Shown: piece after piece, positions 9,111 to 17,691 of the stretch
Numbering within the stretch: position 1 is the stretch's first letter
How the letters are laid out: every line of letters begins with the position of its first letter
Assembly (NCBI RefSeq): GCF_050314555.1
Contig: NZ_JBNPNH010000001.1
Span: 248,001 to 312,000, forward strand
DNA from: Spyradosoma sp004558035
Lineage (GTDB): Bacteria; Verrucomicrobiota; Verrucomicrobiia; Opitutales; UBA953
DNA: 64,000 bases
Direction of reading: 5' to 3'
The notes under the pieces: model-generated
The model's input: the letters and a program-made list of their open reading frames with translations, nothing else
Database searches by the model: none
What the model was told of the DNA's origin: nothing
Made by a program: the position numbers and the translations under genes

Positions 9111-9264
9111 AACCTTGGGAATTTAAGATACGCCAAATGCCCGTAAATGGAAAGCGCGATTTCGCCCGCGAAACGCGCGCGGAAACTTCGGGAGACGGGA
9201 ACGCCGCGGGAACGCCCGCATTCTCCGCCTTTCATTTTCGGGAGAATTGCCGTATGATGCGCGC

Positions 9265-10281
9265 ATGGAAAAGATCATCGCCGTGACCGGCGGAACCGGA
9301 TTTCTCGGAAGCGCCGTCGTGCGCCGCTGTCTCGAACGCGGCTGGAGCGTGCGCGTCGTCGGGCGGCGGAAGAAGCCGGACGTCGAGACGCCCGGGACGG
9401 AGTATTTTTCGTGCGACGTCGGCAAAGACGCGAAGCAGCTCGCGGAAATCTTCGCGGGCGCGGACGCCGTCTTCCACGTCGCCGCCAAGGCCGGCGTCTG
9501 GGGCTCCCGCCGCGCGTATTCCGACGCCAACGTCGCGGGAACGCGCAACGTGATCGCCGCCTGCCGCGAAGCCGGCGTGCGCCGTCTCGTGCACACGAGC
9601 ACGCCCAGCGTCGTCTTCAACGGGCGCGACATCGACGGCGGCGACGAATCGCTCCCGTACTGCTCGCCCCGCTCCGACGCCTGTCTCTACGCGCTTTCGA
9701 AGGCGGAGGCGGAACGCCTCGCGCTCGCGGCGGACGGTCCGAAGCTGCGCACGGTCGCCCTGCGCCCGCACCTGATCTGGGGCGAAGGCGATCCGCACCT
9801 GATTCCGCGCGTCCTCGAGCAGGCGTCGCTCGGCAGGCTGCGCATCGTCGGCGACGGCAAAAACCGCGTCGATCTCACCCACGTCGAAAACGCCGCGCAC
9901 GCGCACATGCTCGCGCTCGACGCGCTTTTCCGCGACGACCCGCGCGTCTTCGGGAAAGCCTATTTCGTTTCCGACGGCGCTCCCGTCGCGCTCTGGGACT
10001 GGATCGGCGCGTTTCTCGAAGGCGTCGGCGTGCCGCGCCCGCGCGCGGACCGCGCCGTGCCCTTCCGCTCGGCGCGCTTCGCGGGAACGCTGCTCGAAAT
10101 TTTCTGGAAGCTCTTCGCCGTCGCGGGCGAGCCGCCGATGACGCGCTTCGTCGCCTCCGAACTCGCGAAAAGCCACTGGTTCAAAATCGACGCCGCGCGG
10201 CGCAATCTGGGCTACGCGCCCGTCGTCGATCCCGCGGAGGCGTTCGCGCGTCTCGTCAGTCTTTACAAAGGAAGAACATGA
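9265..10281 (+). CDS. NAD(P)-dependent epimerase/3-beta-hydroxysteroid-dehydrogenase-like reductase
   Basis: An extended short-chain dehydrogenase of 338 residues. The nucleotide-binding motif GGTGFLGSAVV lies at the N-terminus. The catalytic Ser/Thr region is VHTSTPSVVF, and the YxxxK pair is YALSK. I start at the ATG at 9265 (MEKIIAVTGGTG); the in-frame TTG at 9247 is less likely. The overall pattern (AAKAGVWG, PHLIWGEGDPHLIPR) resembles 3-beta-HSD/OleD-type NAD(P)-dependent sterol or beta-hydroxy-acid reductases. The substrate is unknown. The stop overlaps the ruvA start (ATGA), so the two are translationally coupled. Confidence 0.82.
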   Translation: MEKIIAVTGGTGFLGSAVVRRCLERGWSVRVVGRRKKPDVETPGTEYFSCDVGKDAKQLAEIFAGADAVFHVAAKAGVWGSRRAYSDANVAGTRNVIAACREAGVRRLVHTSTPSVVFNGRDIDGGDESLPYCSPRSDACLYALSKAEAERLALAADGPKLRTVALRPHLIWGEGDPHLIPRVLEQASLGRLRIVGDGKNRVDLTHVENAAHAHMLALDALFRDDPRVFGKAYFVSDGAPVALWDWIGAFLEGVGVPRPRADRAVPFRSARFAGTLLEIFWKLFAVAGEPPMTRFVASELAKSHWFKIDAARRNLGYAPVVDPAEAFARLVSLYKGRT

Positions 10282-10898
10282 TCGTTTCTCTGAACGGAAA
10301 ACTCCTCGAAGCCTCGATTTTCCGCGCCGTCGTCGAATGCGCCGGCGTGGGCTACGAGGTCAACATCCCGCTTTCGACCGCGGAAAAACTGCCCGACGTC
10401 GGCGGGAACGTCCGCCTGTTCACGCTGCAGACGTTCCGCGAGGACGGCCAGTCGCTCTACGGATTCGCCGCCGCCGAAGAGCGCGACTTCTTCAAGATGC
10501 TGATCGAAAAAGTCAGCGGCATCGGGCCGGGAACGGCGCTGAAGATCTTTTCGCGCCTCTCGCTGCCGGTGCTCCGGGACGCGATCCGCGCCGGCGACGT
10601 CGGCATGCTCTCGCAGTGCCCCGGCATCGGGAAAAAGACGGCGGAACGCCTCGTCGTCGAGCTGCGCGACAAGGTCGGCGCCGCCGCGAAGAGCGCTCCC
10701 GCCAAAGGCGGCGAAATCCCGGCGACGGCGCTCTCGGGCGACGCGGGAACGCCCTCGGCTCAGGCGGACGCCGTCGCCGCGCTCACGGCGCTCGGCTTCA
10801 AGCTCGACCAGGCGGACAAGGCCGTCCGCCGCGCGCTCCGGCAGTGCGGCGACGACGCCTCGACGGAGGCGCTCGTCCGCGCCGCGCTCGGCAACTGA
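10278..10898 (+). CDS. ruvA: Holliday junction branch migration protein RuvA
   Basis: A 206-residue subunit that binds Holliday junctions and loads the RuvB motor. Domain I (MIVSLNGKLLEA, then GVGYEVNIP) is an OB fold. Domain II has two helix-hairpin-helix motifs, VSGIGPGTALKIF and CPGIGKKTAERLVVEL. A flexible linker leads to domain III, which reads DAVAALTALGFKLDQADKAVRRAL. The start overlaps the stop of the upstream reductase by 4 bp. ruvB and ruvC are not in the window. Confidence 0.96.
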   Translation: MIVSLNGKLLEASIFRAVVECAGVGYEVNIPLSTAEKLPDVGGNVRLFTLQTFREDGQSLYGFAAAEERDFFKMLIEKVSGIGPGTALKIFSRLSLPVLRDAIRAGDVGMLSQCPGIGKKTAERLVVELRDKVGAAAKSAPAKGGEIPATALSGDAGTPSAQADAVAALTALGFKLDQADKAVRRALRQCGDDASTEALVRAALGN

Positions 10899-10910
10899 CG
10901 CGCCGCCGTC

Positions 10911-11552
10911 ATGGGAATCTCCGCGCAGCTTTCGTTTCTGAGCGCGTCCGTGCTGCTGACGCTCGCGCCGGGACCGGACATTCTTTTCGTGCTCGCGAAG
11001 AGCCTCGCCGAAGGCGCGCGGGCGGGATTTTCCGTCGCCTGCGGGCTGATCACGGGAACGTTCGTGCACACGGCGCTCGCGGCGTTCGGCGTCTCCCTGC
11101 TCATTCGCCAGTCGCCCGCGCTGTTCGGCGCGGTGAAATGGCTCGGCGCGGCGTACCTGATCTTTCTCGGCGTTCGCGCGTGGCGGCATCGCGGCGAAAA
11201 TCCCGCCGCGGGAACGTCTGCGGGCATGGGCGCGGCGAAGCGCGCGGGAGCGTTCCCGCGGCTGTGGGCGACGGGGCTGCTGATGGCGACGCTCAACCCG
11301 AAGCTCATCGTCTTTTTTCTCGCGTTCCTCCCGCAGTTTCTCCCGCGCGACGTCGCGGATCCGCGCACGTGCCTGCTCCTGCTCGGCGCGATTTTTTCCG
11401 CTCAGGCGCTGGCGGTCTTTTCGTGCGTCGCCGTCTTCGCGGGAAGGCTCTCGCGGGCGCTGCGGGAACGCCCCGCCTCCGCGCGCGTCCTGAACGCGGC
11501 GACCGCGCTGACGCTCTTCGCCGTCGCGGCGGGCGTCCTCTTCGCCTCCTGA
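10911..11552 (+). CDS. LysE/RhtB family amino-acid exporter
   Basis: A 213-residue membrane protein with about six hydrophobic segments. It begins MGISAQLSFLSASVLLTLAPGPDILFVLAKSLAEG, the highly conserved LysE/RhtB N-terminus (TPGPD-type motif, here APGPD). It also has the central LNPKLIVFFLAFLPQF segment typical of RhtB. The family exports amino acids such as lysine, homoserine or threonine; the specific substrate is not predictable. The gene begins 12 bp after ruvA on the same strand and is probably in the same transcript. Confidence 0.9.
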   Translation: MGISAQLSFLSASVLLTLAPGPDILFVLAKSLAEGARAGFSVACGLITGTFVHTALAAFGVSLLIRQSPALFGAVKWLGAAYLIFLGVRAWRHRGENPAAGTSAGMGAAKRAGAFPRLWATGLLMATLNPKLIVFFLAFLPQFLPRDVADPRTCLLLLGAIFSAQALAVFSCVAVFAGRLSRALRERPASARVLNAATALTLFAVAAGVLFAS

Positions 11553-11574
11553 AAATTTAACGAAGATTTTCGAC

Positions 11575-11800
11575 CGCGAAGTCAAAGGAAGTCAAAGTAA
11601 GTCAAAGAAAGTTTTTAACCGCGAATTGACACGAATTTTCACGAATTTCGACCGGCGTTCCCGTGAAAACCGCCTCACTTCTCCAAAAATCTTTGCGTCT
11701 TGGCGTCTTTGCGGGGAAAACTTTGCGTTCCCGCGAACGTTTGCCCCAAAAATTTCCGTGTCTTTCCGTGTTTTCCGTGGTTAAAAATTCGGACTTGTCA
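11575..11800. repeat. Spacer of short-period degenerate repeats (10-12 bp strings)
   Basis: The spacer 11553-11949 holds no gene. It contains threefold agtcaaag units, paired cacgaattt units, ctttgcgtcttggcgtctttgcg, and ttccgtg repeated three times before a final ggttaaaaattc. Similar strings recur near 35.7, 37.6 and 51.4 kb. They look like the unexplained imperfect short-period arrays seen in spacers of other bacteria. The function is unknown. Confidence 0.65.
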
Positions 11801-11949
11801 CGGTATTCATAACCGAGGGGCGGCGAATCGCGAACGCCGCCGCGGTCTGATTGCCTTGCTCGAACGGAAAGGTGCGCCCGGGCACAAGTTTTCTTCGCGT
11901 CCGAAATTTGCTCGCCGCGGCGCGGGCGGCGCGTTAGCGTTCCCGCATC

Positions 11950-12786
11950 ATGAACGGAGAAATTTCCTGGGAACACATGCTGACCGTGCTCGCGCTGACG
12001 ACGTTCGCGGGCATGGCGACGGGCATCGGCGGCGCCGTCGGCTTTTTCGTCAAAAAGAACGACGTGCGCCTGCTCACGTTTCTGCTCGGGCTCTCCGCCG
12101 GCGTCATGGTGTACATCAGCTTCGTCGAGCTGCTCGCCTCGGCGCAGGATTCGCTGGCGGAGGCGCACGGGAAGTTCTCCGGGCATCTGATCGGGCTTTC
12201 GGCGTTTTTCGGCGGCATGCTCGTCGCGATGCTGATCGACCGGCTCGTTCCCGAAGACGAGAATCCGCACGAGGCGCACGGCCCCGCGGAGCTGCACGTT
12301 CCCGTGGCGCCGCCGAAGCAGGACGCCGCGACCGCGCTGAAGATGCGGCGCTCCGGTCTGCTCTTCGCGCTCGCGATCGGCATCCACAATTTTCCTGAAG
12401 GCATGGCGACGTTCGCGGCGGGCATGAACTCGCTCACGCTCGGCGTGCCGATCGCGCTCGCCGTCGCGCTGCACAACATTCCCGAAGGCATCACGGTCTC
12501 CGTTCCCGTCTATCACGCGACGGGCTCGCGCGCCAAGGCGTTCAAGTACTCGATTCTCTCGGGGCTTTCGGAGCCGGTCGGCGCGGCGATCGCGATGGCG
12601 TTTCTCTATCCGTTCCTTTCGGAGACGACGCTCGCCGTGCTCTTCGCGGCGGTCGCGGGAACGATGGTCTTCATCGCGTTCGACGAGCTGCTGCCGATGG
12701 CGGAGCGCTGGGGCTTCCACCACATTTCGATCTACGGGATCATCGCGGGCATGCTGCTGATGGGCTTCACGCTCGCGGTGATCTGA
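11950..12786 (+). CDS. zupT: ZIP-family zinc transporter, ZupT-like
   Basis: A 278-residue inner-membrane protein with eight predicted hydrophobic helices. The two metal-site helices read IGIHNFPEGMATF and ALHNIPEGITVSVPVY, the classic HNxPEG motifs of ZupT-type ZIP transporters. The variable His-rich loop (ENPHEAHGPAELHV) between helices III and IV is present. It imports Zn2+ and possibly Fe2+, Mn2+ or Co2+. A stretch of repeats lies upstream and a convergent cupin gene ends 12 bp downstream. No metal-responsive operator was recognised. Confidence 0.94.
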   Translation: MNGEISWEHMLTVLALTTFAGMATGIGGAVGFFVKKNDVRLLTFLLGLSAGVMVYISFVELLASAQDSLAEAHGKFSGHLIGLSAFFGGMLVAMLIDRLVPEDENPHEAHGPAELHVPVAPPKQDAATALKMRRSGLLFALAIGIHNFPEGMATFAAGMNSLTLGVPIALAVALHNIPEGITVSVPVYHATGSRAKAFKYSILSGLSEPVGAAIAMAFLYPFLSETTLAVLFAAVAGTMVFIAFDELLPMAERWGFHHISIYGIIAGMLLMGFTLAVI

Positions 12787-12797
12787 CGCGGGCTTTT

Positions 12798-13130
12798 TCA
12801 GTCGAGCAGAATCAGCGCCATGATGACGAGATTTTCCGCGCCCGTGTTGAGCAGGCCGTGGGAATGCCCGTGCGGCGTGAACGTGACGTCGCCGACGCCG
12901 ATTTCGCGCACGTTCCCGTCGTCGTTGTAGGCGCCGCGGCCCGCGAGCACGTAGTAGGTCTCGCTCTCGTTCATGTGCTTGTGGAAGCCGATTTCGCAGC
13001 CCGGCTCGAGCGTGACCCGCGCGTACATGCGCGCGGAGCGCTTCATCTGCTCCGCGTCAAGCAGATGATTGATGATGACGTGTCCCTTGCCGCCGGCAAG
13101 GCCTTCGATGCGTACGGTTTTCGTTGCCAT
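12798..13130 (-). CDS. Small single-domain cupin protein
   Basis: A 110-residue cupin. The first cupin motif is EIGFHKHMNESETYYVLAGRG (metal ligands H, H and E). The second ends in GDVTFTPHGHSHGLLNTG, with the final His. The fold binds a metal and often a small carboxylate or sugar ligand. The function of this stand-alone member is unknown. It is monocistronic and convergent with zupT. Confidence 0.85.
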   Translation of the reverse strand: MATKTVRIEGLAGGKGHVIINHLLDAEQMKRSARMYARVTLEPGCEIGFHKHMNESETYYVLAGRGAYNDDGNVREIGVGDVTFTPHGHSHGLLNTGAENLVIMALILLD

Positions 13131-13167
13131 GGTCGCCGATTTTACGCCGCGGCTCCGAGAAAATAAA

Positions 13168-13222
13168 CCCCTAATAAACCCTGAACCTTAAACCCTAACC
13201 CATAAACCTTAAACCATAACCG
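13168..13222. repeat. 7-bp-period array (ACCTTAA sense)
   Basis: Successive units accctga, accttaa, accctaa, cccataa, accttaa and accataa are read on the plus strand. This is the reverse-complement sense of the AGGTTAA arrays elsewhere. It lies between the cupin start and the sigma-factor promoter region, where no gene is present. Confidence 0.8.
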
Positions 13223-13301
13223 GCTCCGAAGGAGCTTTACTCGCTTGCCGCGCGCGTTCCCGCGAAACATTATCGCGGAAACGGCGTTTAAGGGAAAATC
13301 C

Positions 13302-13850
13302 ATGGACGAGAACGAAACCGACATTCTGCTGATGCGGCGCATCGCCGAAGACGACGAGGCGGCCGCGCGCGAGCTCATACTCAAATGGCAGAAGCCGCTG
13401 ATCAATTTCTTCTGGCGCTCGGTCAACGACGTTCACGCGGCGGAGGATCTCGCGCAGCAGACCTTCGTCAAGCTCTGCCGCAGCGCGGCGAAATACGAGC
13501 CCAAGGCGGCGTTTTCCTCGTACCTTTTTCACATCGCGCACAACGTGCTCGTCAGCGATTTCCGCGCGCGTTCCCGCCGGGGCGCCGAGCCGACCGATCC
13601 CGCGGAGCTGCCCGCCGTCGCCGCGCCGGACACGGATCTCGCCGAAAACGAGCTGAAGAAGAACTTCGCGCGCGCCGTCGAGGCGCTGCCCGAAAACCAG
13701 CGCACGGCGATTCTCCTGCTCTGCCAGCAGGAGCTTTCCTATGCCGAAATCGCCGACGCGATGAGCGCGCCCGTGCAGAACGTCAAAAACTGGATTCACC
13801 GCGCGCGGCAGACGCTGCGGGAATCGCTCGCGGAATTTCTCGAAAAATGA
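13302..13850 (+). CDS. ECF-type RNA polymerase sigma factor
   Basis: A 182-residue sigma-70-family protein of the ECF group. The start is the ATG at 13302 (MDENETDILLMRRIAEDDEAA). Region 2 contains the DVHAAEDLAQQTFVKLC core-binding motif and the FSSYLFHIAHNVLVSDFRAR promoter-melting segment. Region 4 contains LPENQRTAILLLCQQELSYAEIADAM and the recognition helix VQNVKNWIHRARQTLRE. It directs RNA polymerase to a specific stress or envelope regulon. It overlaps or nearly touches the next gene and forms a three-gene unit with it and 14424-15005. Confidence 0.94.
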   Translation: MDENETDILLMRRIAEDDEAAARELILKWQKPLINFFWRSVNDVHAAEDLAQQTFVKLCRSAAKYEPKAAFSSYLFHIAHNVLVSDFRARSRRGAEPTDPAELPAVAAPDTDLAENELKKNFARAVEALPENQRTAILLLCQQELSYAEIADAMSAPVQNVKNWIHRARQTLRESLAEFLEK

Positions 13851-13903
13851 ACCGCCGCGACGAAACCTTTTCCGGCCTCCGGAGTTTTAAGAAAAGACAA
13901 AGC

Positions 13904-14431
13904 ATGAAAAACGAAAGACAAGACGCGGAAGCGACCCTGAACCGGCTCCTGGCGGAAATGCCCGCCGAGCCGAGCGGCGATTTTCCGTCGCGCGTGCTCG
14001 CGGAGCTCTCCGCGGGCGACCGCCGCCTCGCGCGCCTCTTCAGAGAAACGCCCGTCGTTCCCGCGCCCGACTTCGCGGAAAAGACGCTCGCCGCGATCCG
14101 CGCCGCGAAGGAAGAATCCGCGGACGCCGCCGGGCGGAACGCGGTGCCGTTCCGCCGCCCGCGCTTCTTCGCGGGAACGCGCCTCTTCCGCGCGGCGGCG
14201 CTCGCCGCGAGCCTCGCGATCGTCTGCGGCGTCGCGTTCCGCTTCGGCGGGAACGCCTCCGGCGACCGACTCGAAGAACGCCTCGCGCGGACGCTCGCGG
14301 ACGATCCCGAACTTTACGCGCTCGCGCAGGCGGAGGACGAGACGCCGTCCTTCGACGAGCTGCTCGAAGCCTCGCGGATTCTCTCCAACATCGATCCCAA
14401 CGTCCTGGAAATCTTCGCCTACAATGATTAA
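13904..14431 (+). CDS. Putative membrane anti-sigma-like protein in the ECF operon
   Basis: About 175 residues, not recognised by family. An alternative start at 13847 (ATGA overlap with the sigma stop) adds 19 residues that look like translated spacer, so I prefer 13904; neither site has a strong ribosome-binding site. The N-terminal half is a charged, presumably cytoplasmic segment. One transmembrane helix follows (RAAALAASLAIVCGVAFRF), then an acidic C-terminal part. A position directly behind an ECF sigma factor plus this topology suggest an anti-sigma factor, but no zinc-binding anti-sigma motif is visible. The stop overlaps the next start by 8 bp. Confidence 0.6.
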   Translation: MKNERQDAEATLNRLLAEMPAEPSGDFPSRVLAELSAGDRRLARLFRETPVVPAPDFAEKTLAAIRAAKEESADAAGRNAVPFRRPRFFAGTRLFRAAALAASLAIVCGVAFRFGGNASGDRLEERLARTLADDPELYALAQAEDETPSFDELLEASRILSNIDPNVLEIFAYND

Positions 14432-15005
14432 GAAAATCCTTTTCTTGCTCGCCGCGGGCGCGCTCTGCGCCTACGCCGCCGAGAATCCGCACCCGCGCCG
14501 ACGCGGGAACGACGCGCCGCCGCCCCCGCCGCCGGCGGAAACGGAAGCGGAATGCCGCGACTGCGGACCGCTCCCGCCGCCGCCCCGAAACGTGTCCCCG
14601 CAGGAGATGCAGATGCTGAAGACGCTTTTTTCCATGTCCGACGCGGAGCTGGCGCGTATCCGCGAGCTCATTACGCGGCTGGAGCGGACGCCCGAAAGCA
14701 GGCGCAGGGAAATGGCGCGCGATCTCGAATGCGCCACTTCGGAAGATCCCGAAACGCGGGAAAAATTCATGACGGAAATGCGCCGCCGCTACGACGAACG
14801 CCGCCGCAACCTGCTCGCGCGCTACTACGCGACGCTGCCGGAAGACCGGGCGAAGGCGGAGGCGGAGGCGTTTCTGAAGATGTCCCGGCGGGAGCAGTTC
14901 GACTATCTCCGCGAAGTCCGCGAGAAGCTCGGGCTCCCGAAACCGGAAGCCGGCAAGCGCCGCGGCGCGGACAAAAAAGCGCCCCCGCCCCGCGACGGCG
15001 AGTGA
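14424..15005 (+). CDS. Exported helical protein, third gene of the ECF operon
   Basis: 193 residues with a signal peptide (MIKKILFLLAAGALCAYA, cleavage near residue 19). A Pro-rich stretch and a CRDC pair follow. The rest is a long charged helical region (MLKTLFSMSDAELARIRELITRLER and on), reminiscent of periplasmic Spy/CpxP/CnrX-like helical hairpins. That resemblance is by pattern only. A basic, Lys/Arg-rich tail ends the protein. It overlaps the anti-sigma-like gene by 8 bp, which suggests a periplasmic sensor feeding the membrane protein and the sigma factor. Confidence 0.6.
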   Translation: MIKKILFLLAAGALCAYAAENPHPRRRGNDAPPPPPPAETEAECRDCGPLPPPPRNVSPQEMQMLKTLFSMSDAELARIRELITRLERTPESRRREMARDLECATSEDPETREKFMTEMRRRYDERRRNLLARYYATLPEDRAKAEAEAFLKMSRREQFDYLREVREKLGLPKPEAGKRRGADKKAPPPRDGE

Positions 15006-15028
15006 GCGGCGTTCCCGCCGTTCTCCGC

Positions 15029-15066
15029 AAAAAAAACGCGCGACGCTTCGGACGCCGCGCGTTTTT
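15029..15066 (+). terminator. Rho-independent-type terminator after the ECF operon
   Basis: The arms acgcgcg and cgcgcgt enclose acgc-ttcg-gacg and are followed by TTTTT. An A-run precedes the stem, so it could work in both directions. Confidence 0.75.
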
Positions 15067-15138
15067 CGCGTTCCCGCGCGCGCGGAGGGCGAAGGTTTTG
15101 CGTTCCCGCGGAAAAAAGTGTAGCGTCCGCCGCAAGTT

Positions 15139-16530
15139 ATGAGTGAAAAAACGACCGAGATGGCGACGCTCGAAGGCGCGCCGATTTTCCCGCTGCTGGT
15201 GAAGTACTCGCTTCCCGCGATCGCGGGCATGGTCGCGTTCTCGCTCTACAACGTCGTGGACAGCATCTTCATCGGCCAATGGATCGGCGCGGACGCGCTG
15301 GCGGCGATCGCGATCGCGTTTCCGGTGATGAATCTGACGTTCGCGCTCGGGACGCTCGTCGGCATCGGCGGCGCGGCGGTCACGTCGATCCGGCTCGGCG
15401 AAAAGAAGCTCGGCGCCGCCCTCGCCGTGCTCGGGAACGTGCTGCTGATGAGCCTCGCGCTCGGCGTCGGCTTCGGCTGGGGGACGAACGCGTTTCTCGC
15501 GCCGATCCTGCGCGCGTTCGGCGCGGGCGAAAACACGCTGGAGCCCGCCTACGACTTCATGCGCGTCATTCTTTTCGGGCTTCCCGCGACGTTCCTGTTC
15601 TTCAATCTCAATCACGTGATGCGCGCCTCGGGCTATCCGCGCAAGGCGATGCTTTCGACGATCATCACGGTGCTCGTCAACGTCGCGCTGGCGCCGCTCT
15701 TCATCCGCGGCTTCGGCTGGGGCATGCGCGGCGCGGGCGCGGCGACCGTCATCGCGCAGCTTTTCGGTCTGGTCTGGATTCTGGCGCATTTTCTGAATCC
15801 GAAGAGCGTGCTCGCGTTTTCGCGCGGCATTTTCCGCCCGAGCTTCGAGGCGATGAGGAGCATCGTCGCCATCGGGCTTTCGCCGTGCCTGATGAACGTC
15901 TGCGCCTGCGTGGTGGTGGTCGTCATCAACCGCGCCCTGCTCGAGCACGGAGGCGACGTCGGCGTCGCCGCCTACGGCATTCTGAGCCGCGTGCAGATTC
16001 TGATCGCGATGATCGTCATCGGCATCACGCAGGGCATGCAGCCGATCGTGGGCTACAACCACGGCGCGGGCGCGACGGGGCGCGTGCGCGAAACGCTGCG
16101 CTACGGCGTGATCGCGGGAACGGCGGTGACGGCGCTCGGCGGGCTCGCCTGCGTGCTCCTGCCGCATCTGATTTCCGTCCAGTTCACGGACGACGCCGCG
16201 CTGCTCGCCGTCTCCGACGAAGCGTTGAGCCTCTCCTGTCTGGCGTTCCCGCTCGTGGGCATGCAGATCGTCATCGGCAATTTTTATCAGGCGATCGGGC
16301 ACGCGAAGCTGGCGATCTTCCTTTCGATGACGCGCCAGATGCTTTTCCTGATTCCGCTGCTGATCGCGTTCCCGCATTTCTGGGGAATGCGCGGCGTGTG
16401 GCTGAGTTTCCCCGTCGCGGATTTTCTCGCCTGGGCGCTGAACGTCGTGCTCATTCTCGTCTTTCTCAAGAGCTACTCCGCCGTTCCCGCCGACGTCGCG
16501 GGAACGCTCGCGCGCCGCGAAAAAGCCTGA
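15139..16530 (+). CDS. MATE family multidrug/toxin exporter
   Basis: A 463-residue protein with twelve hydrophobic helices in two related halves. It starts MSEKTTEMATLEGAPIFPLLVKYSLPAIAG, with the VVDSIFIGQWIGADALAAIAIAFP motif in helix II, typical of MATE (NorM/DinF) exporters. The second half repeats the pattern with GITQGMQPIVGYNHGAG. The family couples efflux of cationic drugs or metabolites to Na+ or H+ entry. The gene stands alone; a terminator lies upstream and a 117-bp spacer downstream. Confidence 0.93.
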   Translation: MSEKTTEMATLEGAPIFPLLVKYSLPAIAGMVAFSLYNVVDSIFIGQWIGADALAAIAIAFPVMNLTFALGTLVGIGGAAVTSIRLGEKKLGAALAVLGNVLLMSLALGVGFGWGTNAFLAPILRAFGAGENTLEPAYDFMRVILFGLPATFLFFNLNHVMRASGYPRKAMLSTIITVLVNVALAPLFIRGFGWGMRGAGAATVIAQLFGLVWILAHFLNPKSVLAFSRGIFRPSFEAMRSIVAIGLSPCLMNVCACVVVVVINRALLEHGGDVGVAAYGILSRVQILIAMIVIGITQGMQPIVGYNHGAGATGRVRETLRYGVIAGTAVTALGGLACVLLPHLISVQFTDDAALLAVSDEALSLSCLAFPLVGMQIVIGNFYQAIGHAKLAIFLSMTRQMLFLIPLLIAFPHFWGMRGVWLSFPVADFLAWALNVVLILVFLKSYSAVPADVAGTLARREKA

Positions 16531-16647
16531 GGCCGCGCGGGCGCGAATTTGCTTTTCGTCGCGCGGGTTTTGAGTCAGAATCGCCGCAATTTTCCGCGTG
16601 AGGCATTCGCGCGCTCATCCCGATTGAAACCCGAAATCCGCAAAACA

Positions 16648-17691
16648 ATGAACGAGCGCAAACGCATAGTATTTTTCGCATCGGACGGCATCGCGCTGCC
16701 CATTCTGGAGACTTTGATTTCGGCGCCCCTGCGCGCGCAGGTGAGCATCGAGGCCGTTTATTCCCAGCCCGACCGTCCGCACGGACGCGGGCAGAAGGTC
16801 AGCCCCAATCCCGTCGCGCGTTGGGCGCGGGACTTCGGCGTGCCGCTTTTTCAGCCCGAAAAACTCGGCGAGGAGGACGCGGCGCGCCTGCGGGAACTGC
16901 GCTGCGACATCGGGCTCGTGATGGCGTACGGTCACATTCTGCGCGAGAACCTGCTCGCCGCGCCGACGCTCGGTTTCTACAACTACCACGCGTCGCTGCT
17001 GCCGCACTACCGCGGCCCCGCGCCGATCGAGGCCGCCATCGCCAACAACGACGGCGGCGCCGGCGTCACGCTGCAGAAGATCGTTCCCGCGCTCGACGAA
17101 GGCGACATCGTCGGCAGCGCGGTCATTCCGCTCGACACGGGTTCGACGCGCGCCTCGCTGCGCGAAAAGATCGCCGAAGCGTGCATCTTCATCACGACGG
17201 ACACGATTCCGCGCATCATCGCGGGCACTGTCGAGCCGATTCCGCAGAGCGAAAAGCACGTCTCCTACACGCGCAAGATCTCGCGCGCGGACTCCGGGCT
17301 GGATTTCCGCGTTCCCGCGAAGCTCCTCAGCGCGCGCGTCCGGGCGCTTTCCGGCTGGCCGGGCTGCACGATTCCCTACGAGGGCATGGAGCTCAAGCTC
17401 GGGCACGTCGAGGCGTTCGACGATCCGACGTTCCCGCAGGACGCCGCGCCGGGCACCGTCGTCTCGCGCAACAAGGGCGAGCTCGTCATCGCGACGGGGC
17501 GCGGGCTGCTGAACGTGTATTCGCTACAGCGTCCGGGCGGACGCATGCTGCCCGCGCGGGATTTTCTCACGGGGCTGAAGATTCCCGCGGGAACGGTGCT
17601 CGAAAGCCGCGAGATGATCCCGCTTTCGCGCGCGACGCCGTGGCCGCGCCCGGCGAAGAAGCCGTCGGGCGCCGACCGGGCGGCTCAGTAG
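16648..17691 (+). CDS. fmt: Methionyl-tRNA formyltransferase
   Basis: Formylates initiator Met-tRNA using 10-formyltetrahydrofolate. I choose the ATG at 16648 (MNERKRIVFFASDGIALPIL) over an upstream in-frame start at 16549, giving 347 residues. The catalytic motif NYHASLLPHYRGPAPIEAAI includes the conserved Asn-His and SLLP(x)YRG signature. A C-terminal oligonucleotide-binding-like domain follows (about 215-320). The last codons overlap the convergent purF stop by 7 bp. fhs at 37.8 kb supplies its formyl donor. Confidence 0.95.
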   Translation: MNERKRIVFFASDGIALPILETLISAPLRAQVSIEAVYSQPDRPHGRGQKVSPNPVARWARDFGVPLFQPEKLGEEDAARLRELRCDIGLVMAYGHILRENLLAAPTLGFYNYHASLLPHYRGPAPIEAAIANNDGGAGVTLQKIVPALDEGDIVGSAVIPLDTGSTRASLREKIAEACIFITTDTIPRIIAGTVEPIPQSEKHVSYTRKISRADSGLDFRVPAKLLSARVRALSGWPGCTIPYEGMELKLGHVEAFDDPTFPQDAAPGTVVSRNKGELVIATGRGLLNVYSLQRPGGRMLPARDFLTGLKIPAGTVLESREMIPLSRATPWPRPAKKPSGADRAAQ

